Positions 30,832 to 41,773 of a stretch of 64,000 nt of DNA are shown here, piece by piece. The position numbers were made by a program, and so were the translations under genes. Each line of letters starts with the position of its first letter. Position 1 is the first letter of the stretch. Source of the DNA: Ehrlichia sp028752135. GTDB taxonomy: Bacteria; Pseudomonadota; Alphaproteobacteria; Rickettsiales; Anaplasmataceae. The stretch spans positions 124,001 through 188,000 of the forward strand of contig CP082782.1 of assembly GCA_028752135.1 (NCBI GenBank), given 5' to 3'. Below the pieces are notes generated by a model. The model was not told the DNA's origin. It was given only the letters and a program-made list of their open reading frames with translations, and ran no database searches.

Positions 30832-31635
30832 ATGATAGATTTTATAAAAATGCATGGTACACTTAACGATTTTGTAATTATAGATTGCAGAGAAAAAATC
30901 TACAATAATATTAATTATAAAGAAATTGCTGATAGAAAAATAGGAATTGGTTGTGATCAAATTATTGTTATCACAAAATCTGAAAAAGCTGATTGCTTTA
31001 TGCACATATATAACGCAGACGGCAGTAAAGTTGGAATGTGTGGAAATGCTGCAAGATGTGTTGCCTATCTGTTGAGCAATGAAAAACAAAATAATAATGT
31101 AAAAATAGAATTATCAGATCGTATATTACTCTGTTCAAAAACATCAAGTAATACAATACAAGTTAATATGGGAAAAGCAAAATTTCATTGGAAGGACATA
31201 CCTATATCTCAAGAATGTGATACCTTATATCTACCTATAAAATTAGAAATGCTTAGCGATCCTGTAGGCATAAACATAGGAAACCCTCATGCTATATTTT
31301 TCGTCGATTCTATAGACGAAATTCCATTAAACAAGTTAGGACCAGTTTTAGAAAATCATCCTCTTTTCCCCGAAAAAGCAAACATTAGTATTGCAGAAGT
31401 CATATCCAGAAATAAAATCAAACTTAGAGTATGGGAACGTGGAACTGGAGAAACAGCATCATGTGGTAGCGGTGCTTGTGCAGCATTAATTGCAGCAGTT
31501 AGACGTCAATATACTGAAAACACAGCAATTGTGTCCCTACAAGGCGGAGATTTACTAATATCACACCAAGATGATAATACTATTTTAATGGAAGGTATGG
31601 TATCATACAGATTCAGTGGTACTTATTGTATCTAA
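30832..31635 (+). CDS. dapF: diaminopimelate epimerase
   Basis: Converts LL- to meso-diaminopimelate with two catalytic Cys acting as acid and base. 267 residues, normal. The first Cys lies in GSKVGMCGNAARCVAYL and the second in ETASCGSGACAAL. The N-terminus IKMHGTLNDFVIID and NIGNPHAIFFVD are also typical. It completes, with dapD and asd, three steps of the lysine route in this window. Confidence 0.97.
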   Translation: MIDFIKMHGTLNDFVIIDCREKIYNNINYKEIADRKIGIGCDQIIVITKSEKADCFMHIYNADGSKVGMCGNAARCVAYLLSNEKQNNNVKIELSDRILLCSKTSSNTIQVNMGKAKFHWKDIPISQECDTLYLPIKLEMLSDPVGINIGNPHAIFFVDSIDEIPLNKLGPVLENHPLFPEKANISIAEVISRNKIKLRVWERGTGETASCGSGACAALIAAVRRQYTENTAIVSLQGGDLLISHQDDNTILMEGMVSYRFSGTYCI

Positions 31636-31724
31636 TTGGTCACTATGTATTATTTTCTTAAATCAATAAACTTTTATACAGCGTCTAATTATGCTATAAT
31701 GCTAATAATAATAAATGGATTTCT

Positions 31725-32198
31725 ATGAAATTAAAAGAATCAAACATAAATGGAATGTTAATTCTTTGTGTTGCACCTATAGCAACACTATACAATAGAA
31801 TGGAAATGCTACATACACAAAGTACATTTTCAGGCGAAGGTGAAGAATCTAACTATTTACGCAACGTTATGATTGGTTGTTTAAACCTAGTATTATGTTC
31901 TATGATATATATAATGATATTAATTCATTTCAATATTAAGTTAATGTTATCTTTACTATTTAAAATTATAGGCAAGGATTTTAATGAATTAAACAGCGCA
32001 ATTTCCAGATTAATAGATACAAGAGTGATGCATTTTATAATATTGCATATACATTTAAAATTCTTAAGCAATATTTCCAAAAATAAGTTAGACAACAAAT
32101 CCAAGATCTATGAAGATTTTGCCCGCAAGACTAACATAATAATTAAATCAATAGAACACCATAGAAAGTTATATGAAAACTTTGTTTTACCAATTTAA
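31725..32198 (+). CDS. hypothetical membrane protein
   Basis: 157 residues, not recognised. Two hydrophobic stretches: a weak one at residues 7-19 (MLILCVAPIATLY) and a strong one near residues 47-67 (GCLNLVLCSMIYIMILIHFN). The rest is basic and helical. It lies 74 bp before the TPR-methyltransferase on the same strand and may share its transcript. No function can be proposed. Confidence 0.6.
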   Translation: MKLKESNINGMLILCVAPIATLYNRMEMLHTQSTFSGEGEESNYLRNVMIGCLNLVLCSMIYIMILIHFNIKLMLSLLFKIIGKDFNELNSAISRLIDTRVMHFIILHIHLKFLSNISKNKLDNKSKIYEDFARKTNIIIKSIEHHRKLYENFVLPI

Positions 32199-32271
32199 CA
32201 TATGTTTATGTTTATTCAATATAACACATTTATGTTATATTAGTATTGAATAAAAATTTGACGAGTGATGT

Positions 32272-33336
32272 ATGAAAAGTTATTTCTTCATAACAAAATC
32301 TAATATATCGTCTTTAATATCAAGCATTAATAAAGCCGTACCACGGATAAGTAGCATCCCAAAACTTGTAAAAAACAAAATCATTTTCATGAAAAAAGAA
32401 ACCATTTTATTACAAAGTAAATTAAAAAATTTATTAGAAACTAATATTGATCTTGGATTATACCATTTTTATAAAGGTAACATATCAGATGCAAAGTTTA
32501 GATTTCATCTTATAAGTGTCTTTCGACCTAAATTACCATTAGTACATTATAACCTTGGAAGATGCTATTTTGCACTACAAAACTTAAATAAAGCACAGCA
32601 AAATTTCATGCATGCTATAGAACTAGATAGTAATTATGCAGACGCCTTATATTACCTCAACAAATTAACAAATCCAGCAAATATTATATACATTCCTGAA
32701 AATATCATAAAGCAATATTTTGATTATACTGGTGAATATTTTGTAGAACATTGGCTAATTGCCAAACAATATAAAGCTCATGAATACGTTAAATCTTTAA
32801 TAATAAACTTTTTTGGGAATCAATCTTCATGCTTAAATATTCTAGATCTTGGGTGCGGTACTGGTATATGTGGTCAATTTTTAAAAATGAAAAATATAGG
32901 TAACCATATAACAGGTATTGATTTATCAAACAAAATGATAAATATAGCTAGAGGCTGTTTTGTAAATGGAAAACAAGCCTACAATGAATTAATAAATATA
33001 AGTATTCTCGACTTCTTAAACAGAAATCAAGGTAGGAAAAAGTACGACGTTATTATTTTAACAGAAGTACTTCAATATACCGGGAGTTTAAATCTTATTT
33101 TCAAGTTATTAAAAACAACACTAGATACAAACGGTATTATCATTGGACTAGCGAGAAGGAAAAAAGGATCTGGATTCCAATTTATTAATGAAGGAGACTT
33201 TTTCTGCCATTCAGACGAATATATAAAGTCATCCATCAAAAAGTCAGGACTAGAATGTAGTTATTCCAGCTATTGTAAAATATATGGTTCACAAATTGAG
33301 GGAGTACTTTTTGTTGCTCAACTTCAGCATAACTAA
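32272..33336 (+). CDS. TPR-containing class I SAM-dependent methyltransferase
   Basis: 354 residues. After about 60 residues there is a pair of tetratricopeptide-like helices (LPLVHYNLGRCYFALQNLNKA, then IELDSNYADALYYLNKL). The C-terminal half is a Rossmann methyltransferase: motif I ILDLGCGTGICGQFL near residue 193, ITGIDLSNKMINIA (motif II acidic residue), YDVIILTEVLQYTG (motif IV) and a later GIIIGLARR. This matches the TPR-plus-methyltransferase predicted family (COG4976-like), substrate unknown. The N-terminal 45 residues are basic with no clear signal. Confidence 0.85.
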   Translation: MKSYFFITKSNISSLISSINKAVPRISSIPKLVKNKIIFMKKETILLQSKLKNLLETNIDLGLYHFYKGNISDAKFRFHLISVFRPKLPLVHYNLGRCYFALQNLNKAQQNFMHAIELDSNYADALYYLNKLTNPANIIYIPENIIKQYFDYTGEYFVEHWLIAKQYKAHEYVKSLIINFFGNQSSCLNILDLGCGTGICGQFLKMKNIGNHITGIDLSNKMINIARGCFVNGKQAYNELINISILDFLNRNQGRKKYDVIILTEVLQYTGSLNLIFKLLKTTLDTNGIIIGLARRKKGSGFQFINEGDFFCHSDEYIKSSIKKSGLECSYSSYCKIYGSQIEGVLFVAQLQHN

Positions 33337-33676
33337 ATTGTTATTTAAGAAAAAATAATATAGATTGCTTATATTAGACCATGTAAAATCTACATGCTAC
33401 ACAAATAACTGTATTAAACATTCTTTTAACTAACACTTTTAAATATAGCTTATTACTAAATTCATCTTTTACTCTTTTAAGCAGATCTAGACTATATCTA
33501 GCAATAAATTCTTTTACAATAAACTCTATTATTACTATAATTACTGTATTATTTATGGTAGGGTATCTTTCTTAGATCTTAAATTTAAAGACGGTAAATT
33601 ATTAATTTATAGTTAACAAGGTAAGTTGACACATATAATAAATTTATTTAAGATTTAAAGTTATAGCGTCTATATC
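33337..33676. other. gap upstream of tRNA-Leu
   Basis: 340 bp without a gene. It contains the strong tRNA-Leu promoter near its 3' end. Confidence 0.5.
33626..33654 (+). promoter_or_regulatory. sigma-70-type promoter for tRNA-Leu, possibly also ribA
   Basis: A consensus -35 TTGACA (33626-33631) and -10 TAAGAT (33649-33654) with exact 17-bp spacing. The predicted start is about 15 bp before the tRNA 5' end. It is the best promoter match noticed in the window. Read-through into ribA, whose start lies only 20 bp after the tRNA, is plausible. Confidence 0.6.
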
Positions 33677-33766
33677 GCGGTTGTGGTGGAATTGGTAGAC
33701 ACGCAGCGTTGAGGTCGCTGTGGTTTGATAAAGACCTTGGAAGTTCGAGTCTTCTCAACCGCACCA
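33677..33766 (+). tRNA. tRNA-Leu (GAG anticodon)
   Basis: Class II tRNA with a long variable arm. Acceptor stem GCGGTTG/CAACCGC, D-arm with GGTAGACACGC, anticodon loop TTGAGGT with anticodon GAG, T-arm AAGTTCGAGTCTT. The CCA end is encoded (33764-33766). Confidence 0.96.
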
Positions 33767-33786
33767 TTGTAATATTTGAGCACAAT

Positions 33787-34887
33787 ATGGAAAATTTATT
33801 CAATAACCTTCATTCTAATAAATACATAACAGAAAAGTCCATTGCAGAATTAAGATGTGGTATTCCAATATTATTATACAATGATAATGATAATCTACTT
33901 ATTTTTCCTAGCGAATTACTAGATGATACTCTATTAAGTAGACTTAAAGAATATTCTGAAAATACTACTCTATTAGTAACTGGAAACAGGTTAAATTTCA
34001 TTTTTAAATCCTCAGAATATCAACTATCCAGAATTAAAATCAAAAAATCTCATGATATAAATTACATATCCTCTTTACTAATAAGTAAAGAATCTTATAG
34101 TACAGATTTTCTTGATCTTAGTAATATTACCGTCAGTACAAATTCTTTAGACAGAACTGCTATTTCTCTAATAAAACTAACAAAGTTATTACCATCTGCA
34201 GTTGTCATCGACATTACTAATCCTGACATATTAAAATGGTGTGCTAAAAATAATATAACACCTGTAAAACAAAAAATTATAGATAGCTATAATGAAGAAT
34301 ATAGCTTACAAGAAGTATGTAGTTCCCCGCTGTTTTTAAAAGACTGCCCCAAAGCACATATAAACATTTACAGATCACACACTGGAGAGCTTGAGCACTA
34401 TGCAATTATTATAGGAGATCCAGATTTTAACAATCCTATAATTAGAATTCACTCCTCATGTTATACTGGTGACTTACTTAATAGCCTATCCTGTGATTGT
34501 CGTTGTCAACTACATACAGCTATAAAACTTATGATAGAAAACGAAGGAGGAATAATTTTATATTTAGCTCAAGATGGCCGTGGTATAGGGTTGACTAATA
34601 AAATAAGAACGTATCAATTACAAATTAAGCATAATTTTGATACTGTAGATGCCAATAGATTTTTTGGTTTTGAAGATGATGAAAGAGTCTTTATTCCAGC
34701 TGTAAAGATATTACAAAAATTAAGAATATCAAAATTACAACTACTTACAAATAATCCAAACAAAATTTCAGAAATTCAAAAACATGGTATAGAAGTTACA
34801 AAAATATTACCTATTTTTGTTGACACAAACCAACATAATATTAATTATATCAATACTAAAGCTAAAAGATTAGGTCATGTTAGCTAG
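33787..34887 (+). CDS. ribA: GTP cyclohydrolase II
   Basis: First step of riboflavin synthesis from GTP. ATG 33787 (MENLFNN) is chosen because the longer frame begins inside tRNA-Leu; this gives 366 residues. The C-terminal half is the catalytic domain: YRSHTGELEHYA, then IRIHSSCYTGDLL and SLSCDCRCQLH with the three zinc-ligand Cys, and LAQDGRGIGLTNKI with the catalytic region. The N-terminal half is an extra domain (LRCGIPILLYNDNDNLLIFP, LIKLTKLLPSAVV), seen in alphaproteobacterial RibA as a degenerate dihydroxybutanone-phosphate-synthase-like part. In related genera ribA is the first gene of the virB8-virD4 transcript, and it keeps that place here, ending about 135 bp before virB8. Confidence 0.95.
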   Translation: MENLFNNLHSNKYITEKSIAELRCGIPILLYNDNDNLLIFPSELLDDTLLSRLKEYSENTTLLVTGNRLNFIFKSSEYQLSRIKIKKSHDINYISSLLISKESYSTDFLDLSNITVSTNSLDRTAISLIKLTKLLPSAVVIDITNPDILKWCAKNNITPVKQKIIDSYNEEYSLQEVCSSPLFLKDCPKAHINIYRSHTGELEHYAIIIGDPDFNNPIIRIHSSCYTGDLLNSLSCDCRCQLHTAIKLMIENEGGIILYLAQDGRGIGLTNKIRTYQLQIKHNFDTVDANRFFGFEDDERVFIPAVKILQKLRISKLQLLTNNPNKISEIQKHGIEVTKILPIFVDTNQHNINYINTKAKRLGHVS

Positions 34888-35021
34888 AGATATTTTTATG
34901 CTATTTTATATATTAACGTTAATCTGATGTTAAACAAATCAAGTATACACTCTAGATGACCATCTGATTGACAAAAAGTTGTTATTTTTGTTGTGAAAGC
35001 ATAGCTTTAATTATAGGGTTG

Positions 35022-35730
35022 ATGATGCGTATGTTTAATAAATTTAGAAAAAAAACAACACAAAAGAAGACAATGAAACATCAAATGTAAATTTAGAAAC
35101 ATATAGTTGGCATGTTAGTCGCTACAACTCTGTCATTATACAGAGAAATATGCTATTGTTTTTCAGTGTATTAGCACTATGTGCAGTAGGAATTAGTGTC
35201 TTCGTCATCTTAAATATCAGCAAAAGTAGAACTATTGAACCATTCGTAGTAGAAATAGAAAAAAATCTGGAATTACTACATTAGTAAATCCTATTTCAGT
35301 CAAACAATACTCAGCAGATGAGGTTTTAAACAACTACTTTATAGTGGAGTATGTAAGATCCAGAGAACTTTTTGACCCTAATAATTTCCAGTACAACTAT
35401 TATAAAAAAGTCCGACTATTTTCTAATCAAACAACATATAGCGAATTTAGAAACTGGATAAGACTAAGTAACCCTACAAGTCCTTTAAATTTATATGCAA
35501 ATGTAACTTCAGGATATTTAAAAATTAGATCCTTACAGCATTTACGTCCAGGAAACGTACAAATCAGGTTTTCTCTAGAATTCAACCACCCAAATGGTGT
35601 AATTAAAAAAGACAGAATAGCTACATTATCATTTCAATATGCAACTCTCGAAATGAATGAACAAGAAAGGCAAATTAATCCTTTAGGATTCCAAATAACT
35701 TACTATAGGGCAGATGATGAATTTTTATAA
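35022..35730 (+). pseudogene. virB8: type IV secretion protein VirB8, frameshifted as read
   Basis: Bitopic inner-membrane scaffold subunit of the VirB/D4 apparatus. The reading is broken twice, each time in an A-run that is one base short: eight A at 35048-35055 and seven A at 35259-35265. Adding one base at each gives a 236-residue protein: a short basic cytosolic head, a membrane helix (MLLFFSVLALCAVGISVFVIL), then the periplasmic NTF2-like domain. The open remainder from 35344 encodes YVRSRELFDP, TYSEFRNWIR and the C-terminal ITYYRADDEFL. Start is one of three ATGs (35022, 35025, 35031). virB9 begins inside its last codons. Ehrlichia has further virB8 copies elsewhere, which could compensate if the break is real. 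Confidence 0.9.
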
Positions 35731-36529
35731 AATTTACATAACATTATTATTAATATTGGTTACAGGCAATAGTAGTGCATATGGTGTCAGTGTAAATAAT
35801 AATCCTGTCACAGTAGACAGTAGAATTAAAACTTTTGTGTATAGTAACAATGAAATTTACAGTGTAGTATTTAATTATGGGTACCATTCGTATATAGAAT
35901 TTTCAAAAGGAGAGACTATAAAAATGTTGGCAATGGGAGACACTGCAAGCTGGAAAGTAAAACCAGTAGATAACAAGTTATTTATTATGCCACTAGAAAA
36001 AAACGGAAAAACAAATATGTTAATAGAAACCAATAAGGGTAGGAGTTATGCTTTTGACCTAATATGCCGTAGTGAAAGTGAATCTGATGATGATAAACAA
36101 GTTAGCGAACCAGGATACTCTGAGTTACGAGATTTAGCATATATAATACGTTTCTATTATCCAAAAACTGAAGAAGACTTTGAATTAAATAAAGTAAATA
36201 TACCAGATATTCACTATAGCTCTAGTGAGTCAGAAACAATAATAAAACATGTTACTATAAGACCTAATTTGACAAGTAACAATTATACTGTAGATACAAA
36301 TAAGAAAATATCACCTATGGAATTATTTGATGATGGAAAACTCACATACTTCAAATTTGCAAACAATAATCAAATTATCCCACAAATATTTATATATGAT
36401 AATTTTGGTAAAAAGGTACCTTGTAAAATGCTATTACTACAAAACTACATAATAATAAAAGGTGTACATAAAAATTTATATCTACAATATAAGGATGAGT
36501 CTGTGAACATTACTAATAAAACATTATAA
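35714..36529 (+). CDS. virB9: type IV secretion protein VirB9
   Basis: Part of the outer-membrane core complex with VirB7 and VirB10. 271 residues. A signal peptide is seen at the N-terminus (KIYITLLLILVTGNSSA). The family pattern follows: an N-terminal beta-rich half (FVYSNNEIYSVVFNYGYHSYIEF, here reporting the YHSYIEF segment as core) and a C-terminal half (TYFKFANNNQIIPQIFIYD) that in VirB9 contacts VirB7 and VirB10. The start overlaps virB8 by 17 bp, giving translational coupling. It is intact, unlike its neighbours. Confidence 0.93.
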   Translation: MMNFYKIYITLLLILVTGNSSAYGVSVNNNPVTVDSRIKTFVYSNNEIYSVVFNYGYHSYIEFSKGETIKMLAMGDTASWKVKPVDNKLFIMPLEKNGKTNMLIETNKGRSYAFDLICRSESESDDDKQVSEPGYSELRDLAYIIRFYYPKTEEDFELNKVNIPDIHYSSSESETIIKHVTIRPNLTSNNYTVDTNKKISPMELFDDGKLTYFKFANNNQIIPQIFIYDNFGKKVPCKMLLLQNYIIIKGVHKNLYLQYKDESVNITNKTL

Positions 36530-36550
36530 TAAAATTTATCACGGTACACT

Positions 36551-37890
36551 ATGTCAGAAGAAAATCAACACAACCAAAATATAGAAATTGAACAAAGTGT
36601 AAATGTTGTTGGAACAAACAAAGGAAAAAAATTCATAGTAATAGGAATAATCCTGATTGGACTAGGACTAACTTATTATTTTTTTTCACAGGCAAAAAAG
36701 CAGATGATGATCCAAATAAACCACAAATAACAGAAGAAGCAGACATAGAAAAGTTATTAAAAGATGCTATACCACCAGCTCAAGAAGTATCTCCAGCAAT
36801 CAATATACCTCCTCAATTACCAGAATTACCACCATTAGTTTCACCATCTTTACCATCAATTCCAACAGTAGAAAAAACAAAAGTACTAGAAACACCAAAA
36901 ATACCAGAAATTAAAGAAACACAAAAAAAAGTATATGAACCTAAACCAGAACTTGAACCCTTACCAAAAATACCTTTACCTGTTCAAAACAAAATAGAAA
37001 TAGCATCTCCTATTGCATCTACAACGACAGGATATGACAGAGAAAGAAGAGCAACACCTATGTTAGCAATTTCTGGAGGGCAGGACACATCTAGTACTGA
37101 AGGAGGAGAGTCAAGTCTTACAAGTATAGTTAACAGTAATAATTCCATTATATCTTTGCAATCTACATCTTCTCCAAACGTTTTAGCAACAAAGATAAAT
37201 AATTTAGATTTAACAATCTTACAAGGAAAAATAATCGATGTAGTTCTTGAAACTGCTATTAACTCAGATTTACAAGGCACATTAAGAGGTATAGTAGCAC
37301 GAGATGTTTATGCTGAATCTAATAATATAGTAATGATACCAAAAGGATCTAGATTAATAGGTAATTATTCTTTTAATGCAAGCCCTGGAAATACTAGAGT
37401 TCAAATATCTTGGAACAGAGTAATTTTACCCCATGGTATTGATATAGCACTTGATTCTACCGGTACAGATGAGCTTGGGAGACAAGGAGCATCAGGAGTT
37501 GTTGATACAAAAATTGGTAATATATTAACTTCCACAATATTATTAGCTGGTGTATCTATAGCAACATCCTATGTTACATCAAAAATACCTAATATAAATG
37601 ACAATCCTATTGTAGAATCAAAAGGTAGTGGCAGTCCATCTCAAGACCAAAGTGATGCTGGTAGCGGTGGTGGAGATAAGTCAAAATCTACAACCAAAAC
37701 TACCTTACCTGTAAAAATTTTATCTCAGGCAGTAGAAGATTTTTCACAATCCATGAAAGATATCATTAAAAAATACTCTAACCATAACCCTACAGTATAT
37801 GTAGATCAAGGTACTTTGTTAAAAGTATTTGTGAACAAGGATATTGTATTTCCAAGAGCAGCAGTTCCTGGAATAAATATAGTTAACTAA
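36551..37890 (+). pseudogene. virB10: type IV secretion protein VirB10, frameshifted as read
   Basis: Energy-sensing subunit spanning both membranes. It begins MSEENQHNQ at 36551, with a cytosolic head and one membrane helix (FIVIGIILIGLGLTYYFF). The frame breaks in a run of eight T at 36679-36686; one extra T restores it and gives a 446-residue protein. Next come a long Pro-rich periplasmic linker (PPAQEVSP, INIPPQLPELPPL) and the conserved TrbI-like beta-barrel from ILQGKIIDVVLETAINSDL to the end, with VARDVYAES, IPKGSRLIGNY and the antenna region GRQGASGVVDTKIGN. It starts 21 bp after virB9 stops and ends 17 bp before virB11. Confidence 0.92.
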
Positions 37891-37907
37891 ATAATACAAA
37901 GGTTTAT

Positions 37908-38906
37908 ATGACAACAAGTTATGCCGCTTTAGATACATACCTTGAACCATTACAATCTATCTTTCAAGAAGATGGTGTAAATGAAGTATCTATAAACCAA
38001 GCATGCGAAGTATGGATAGAAAATCGAGGAAATATACGCTGCGAATCCATAGCAACACTTAATTTATCACATTTAAAAGCACTAGGTAGATTAATAGCTC
38101 AGGCTACAGAACAGAAAATAAGTGAGGAAAATCCTCTTTTATCAGCAACGTTACCTAATGGATATCGAATACAAATAGTTTTTCCTCCAGCTTGTGAAGC
38201 AACTACTGTAGTCATGTCAATCAGAAAACCTTCAGCTATGCAGCTATCATTAGACGACTATGAAAAAATGGGAGCATTTGATCAAGCAATAACAGAAGCA
38301 CAAGAAAACAATATAGATAACGAATTAAAAGAATTATTAAAACAAAAGAAGATAAAACAATTTTTAGAACATGCTATAACAAACAAAAAAAATATAATAA
38401 TAAGCGGCGGTACATCTACAGGAAAAACAACTTTTACTAATGCAGCACTACGCACTATACCACACAATGAAAGATTAATAACAGTAGAAGATGCTAGAGA
38501 AATTGTTTTAAGCGATCACCCAAACAGAGTACATTTAATAGCATCCAAAGGAGGACAAGGCAGAGCTAAAGTTAGCACTCAAGATTTAATAGAAGCATGT
38601 TTAAGATTACGTCCAGATAGAATAATAGTAGGAGAATTACGTGGAGCTGAAGCTTTTAGTTTTCTAAGAGCAATTAATACCGGACACCCTGGATCTATAT
38701 CCACCCTACATGCTGATACACCAATCATGGCATTAGAACAATTAAAACTAATGGTAATGCAAGCTGGTCTTGGTATACCTCCAGATCAAATTATTAATTA
38801 TATTATCAATATAGTAGATATTGTAATACAGTTAAAAAGAGGGTCAGGTGGTATAAGATATATATCAGAAATATTATTCACTAAATCTTTACAGAAAAAT
38901 GGTTAA
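37908..38906 (+). CDS. virB11: type IV secretion ATPase VirB11
   Basis: Hexameric traffic ATPase at the cytosolic base of the system. 332 residues, normal. N-terminal domain, then Walker A ISGGTSTGKTTFTNA near residue 165, Asp box ITVEDAREIVL, Walker B region LRPDRIIVGELRGAEAF and the His box INTGHPGSISTLHADTP. All nucleotide-site residues are in place. It lies between virB10 and virD4 in the same direction and is intact. Confidence 0.97.
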   Translation: MTTSYAALDTYLEPLQSIFQEDGVNEVSINQACEVWIENRGNIRCESIATLNLSHLKALGRLIAQATEQKISEENPLLSATLPNGYRIQIVFPPACEATTVVMSIRKPSAMQLSLDDYEKMGAFDQAITEAQENNIDNELKELLKQKKIKQFLEHAITNKKNIIISGGTSTGKTTFTNAALRTIPHNERLITVEDAREIVLSDHPNRVHLIASKGGQGRAKVSTQDLIEACLRLRPDRIIVGELRGAEAFSFLRAINTGHPGSISTLHADTPIMALEQLKLMVMQAGLGIPPDQIINYIINIVDIVIQLKRGSGGIRYISEILFTKSLQKNG

Positions 38907-38941
38907 ATGATACATAAACTTTATAATTAATTTGTTATTTT

Positions 38942-41190
38942 ATGGACAGTACAAGTGCAAACCACATACGTAATATTTTATTTCTCGTTCTAGGTGCATT
39001 TTTTGGATTAGAATTTTGTTTTTATTTATCAGGAGTACTATTTATTTTAATGGTATGGGGACCTGATTACCTAGATTTTAATGCTATAAATCCTAGTTTT
39101 CATGATTTTCCTGACAGAATTTGGCCAACAATTTTTGATTATGTAGAACACTGGTGGAATAATTCTTCTTCATATGATACAACACTATTGTTAAAACTAG
39201 CATCATCACTAATAATACCAATAGGTATTCTCAGTACAATATTATGGAACTTAAGAAACATATTGTTTGATTGGAGACCATTCAAGAAAAAAGAATCCTT
39301 ACACGGGGATTCCAGATGGGCAACAGAAAAAGACATACGTAAAATAGGGTTACGTAGCAGAAAAGGTATACTATTAGGAAAAGATAAAAGAGGTTATTTA
39401 ATTGCTGATGGGTTTCAACATGCCTTGTTATTTGCACCAACAGGATCTGGGAAAGGTGTAGGTTTTGTAATACCAAATTTATTGTTTTGGGAAGATTCAG
39501 TAATAGTACATGACATAAAATTAGAAAACTATGAACTGACAAGTGGATGGAGAAAAAAAGAGGACAAGAAGTCTTTGTTTGGAATCCAGCACAACCTGAC
39601 GGTATAAGCCACTGTTATAACCCATTAGATTGGATAAGTTCTAAGCCAGGACAAATGGTAGACGACGTACAAAAAATTGCTAACCTAATAATGCCTGAAC
39701 AAGATTTTTGGTATAATGAAGCACGCAGCTTATTTGTAGGGGTAGTACTATATTTATTAGCAGTTCCAGAAAAAGTAAAATCTTTTGGAGAAGTTGTACG
39801 CACAATGCGTAGTGATGATGTTGTATACAATCTTGCAGTAGTGTTAGATACTATCGGAAAAAAAATTCATCCAGTTGCATATATGAACATAGCTGCATTT
39901 TTACAAAAAGCAGACAAAGAGCGTTCAGGGGTAGTATCAACTATGAACTCATCTTTAGAATTATGGGCAAACCCATTAATAGACACAGCTACAGCATCTA
40001 GTGATTTCAACATACAAGAATTCAAAAGAAAAAAAGTTACAGTATATGTTGGATTAACACCAGATAACTTAACTCGTCTTAGACCTTTAATGCAGGTATT
40101 TTACCAACAAGCTACAGAATTTTTATGTAGGACTTTACCATCAGATGATGAGCCTTATGGGGTATTATTCTTAATGGACGAGTTTCCAACATTAGGAAAA
40201 ATGGAACAATTTCAAACTGGTATTGCATATTTCCGTGGATATAGAGTTAGATTATTTTTAATTATTCAAGATACTGAACAGCTCAAAGGTATATACGAAG
40301 AAGCAGGAATGAATTCATTTTTATCAAACTCTACTTACAGAATTACTTTTGCAGCAAATAATATTGAAACTGCAAATTTAATCTCACAATTAATAGGAAA
40401 TAAAACTGTTAACCAAGAATCTTTAAACAGACCAAAATTTTTAGATTTAAATCCTGCATCCCGTTCACTACATATATCAGAAACACAAAGAGCATTATTA
40501 CTACCTCAAGAAGTGATAATGTTACCTAGAGATGAGCAGATACTTTTAATAGAATCCACTTATCCTATAAAATCAAAGAAAATAAAATACTATGAAGATA
40601 AAAACTTCACAAAAAAACTGCTAAAAAGTACATTTGTCCCAACTCAAGAACCTTACGATCCTAACAATGTAAAAACAACAAAAAAAGAAAGTGAAGATAT
40701 TATCCCAAGCATTGAAAGTGATATTCCTGATAACACATCAGATAACACTGATGACATTGTACAAGAAGGTGCAATGTACAGCAATATAGAGGAAGACTAT
40801 GAAGATGATGATGATTTTAGTTTCGATGATTTAGATGAATATGATGAAGACTATGATCAAGAATTTGATGAAGATCATGAAAATCAATACAATAGTAATA
40901 ACTTCAATCAAGAAAACAATGATAATTTTTACTCTCACAGAGATGATAATGATGAAGACAACAAGTATGATGACTATGGGGAAGAAAATGATGATGAAGA
41001 TGATGAATTTAATCAAAAACAAGATGATATTGATTACTACTATCAAAATAATGATGAATACGACGATGATGATGATGAGAAGGATGGGGATGATGAAAAT
41101 TATTTAGACCAATATCACGACCCAAACAATTATAAAGAAGCAGAAGATACTTTTGATGACAATCAATCACCTAAAAACAAGAGAAAATAG
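38942..41190 (+). pseudogene. virD4: type IV secretion coupling protein VirD4 with long acidic tail, frameshifted as read
   Basis: Substrate-receptor ATPase of the type IV system. The N-terminal piece has two membrane segments and Walker A in FAPTGSGKGVGFVIP. The frame breaks in seven A at 39553-39559; one more A gives GWRKKRGQEVFVWNP and a 749-residue protein. The rest holds Walker B (VLFLMDEFPTLG) and FLIIQDTEQLKG. After about residue 580 the protein becomes an acidic, low-complexity tail of about 165 residues dominated by Asp, Glu, Asn and Tyr, ending in a short basic KNKRK. Such a tail is absent from classical VirD4 and may be a species-specific substrate or partner surface (inference). 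It is the last gene of the cluster. Confidence 0.92.
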
Positions 41191-41773
41191 AACTATAAAT
41201 TTACCATTAACCAGAGGCAATTATAAGCCAAATGATCACTTTAAAAACTTTAAAGCAGTAAATCAGCACAATTTATCTAAATAACTTCAAGTAAAACACT
41301 ATTAAATAAAAAATGACAAGAAGAAAGCTAATATTACTATTGCTTCACCTGTGAACATAAGGTAGCTACAAAATTAACAAAGTAAAAAACAGCAACAAAC
41401 TTTTACTTAATTTTATAATTGCTCTACTTTCTGCTATAATCTCTTAAGTAATAAAAATACTATTGATCATTTTTTAGAGGGTTTCTATAAATCTAGACAT
41501 TAATCTTTCTTTTTTCATAATTTATTTATGCTAACCTAGAAGTAAAATTAAACTCATACTTGTAATATTTTTATCTTCAACATTAGATATTAAAGTAAAC
41601 ATAACTCCAATTCACTATATATACCCTTTCAAAACAGAACATTTCAAAATGTTCATTAAATCTTACATTTCACACAAAGTAATCCTTATTAAAGTAGAAC
41701 TAGATATTTTTAATACAAAAATAGCAAGCAATACATAAAGTATTGCCTGCTGTTACCTACATTTAAACAGTTA
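41191..41773. other. gap between convergent virD4 and the repeat protein
   Basis: About 580 bp with no gene. The strong hairpin at 41715-41751 terminates the minus-strand repeat-protein gene. No matching structure was seen directly after virD4. Confidence 0.5.
41715..41751 (-). terminator. intrinsic terminator of the 52-residue-repeat gene
   Basis: On the minus strand a 12-bp stem (41751-41740 pairing with 41734-41723, one G-U) encloses a 5-base loop and is followed by ATTTTTG. It begins 22 bp past the stop. It is the clearest terminator seen in the window. Confidence 0.75.

Noticed and set aside
33709..33786. Longer ribA start
   Set aside because: The upstream ATG lies within tRNA-Leu; ATG 33787 is the first usable start.
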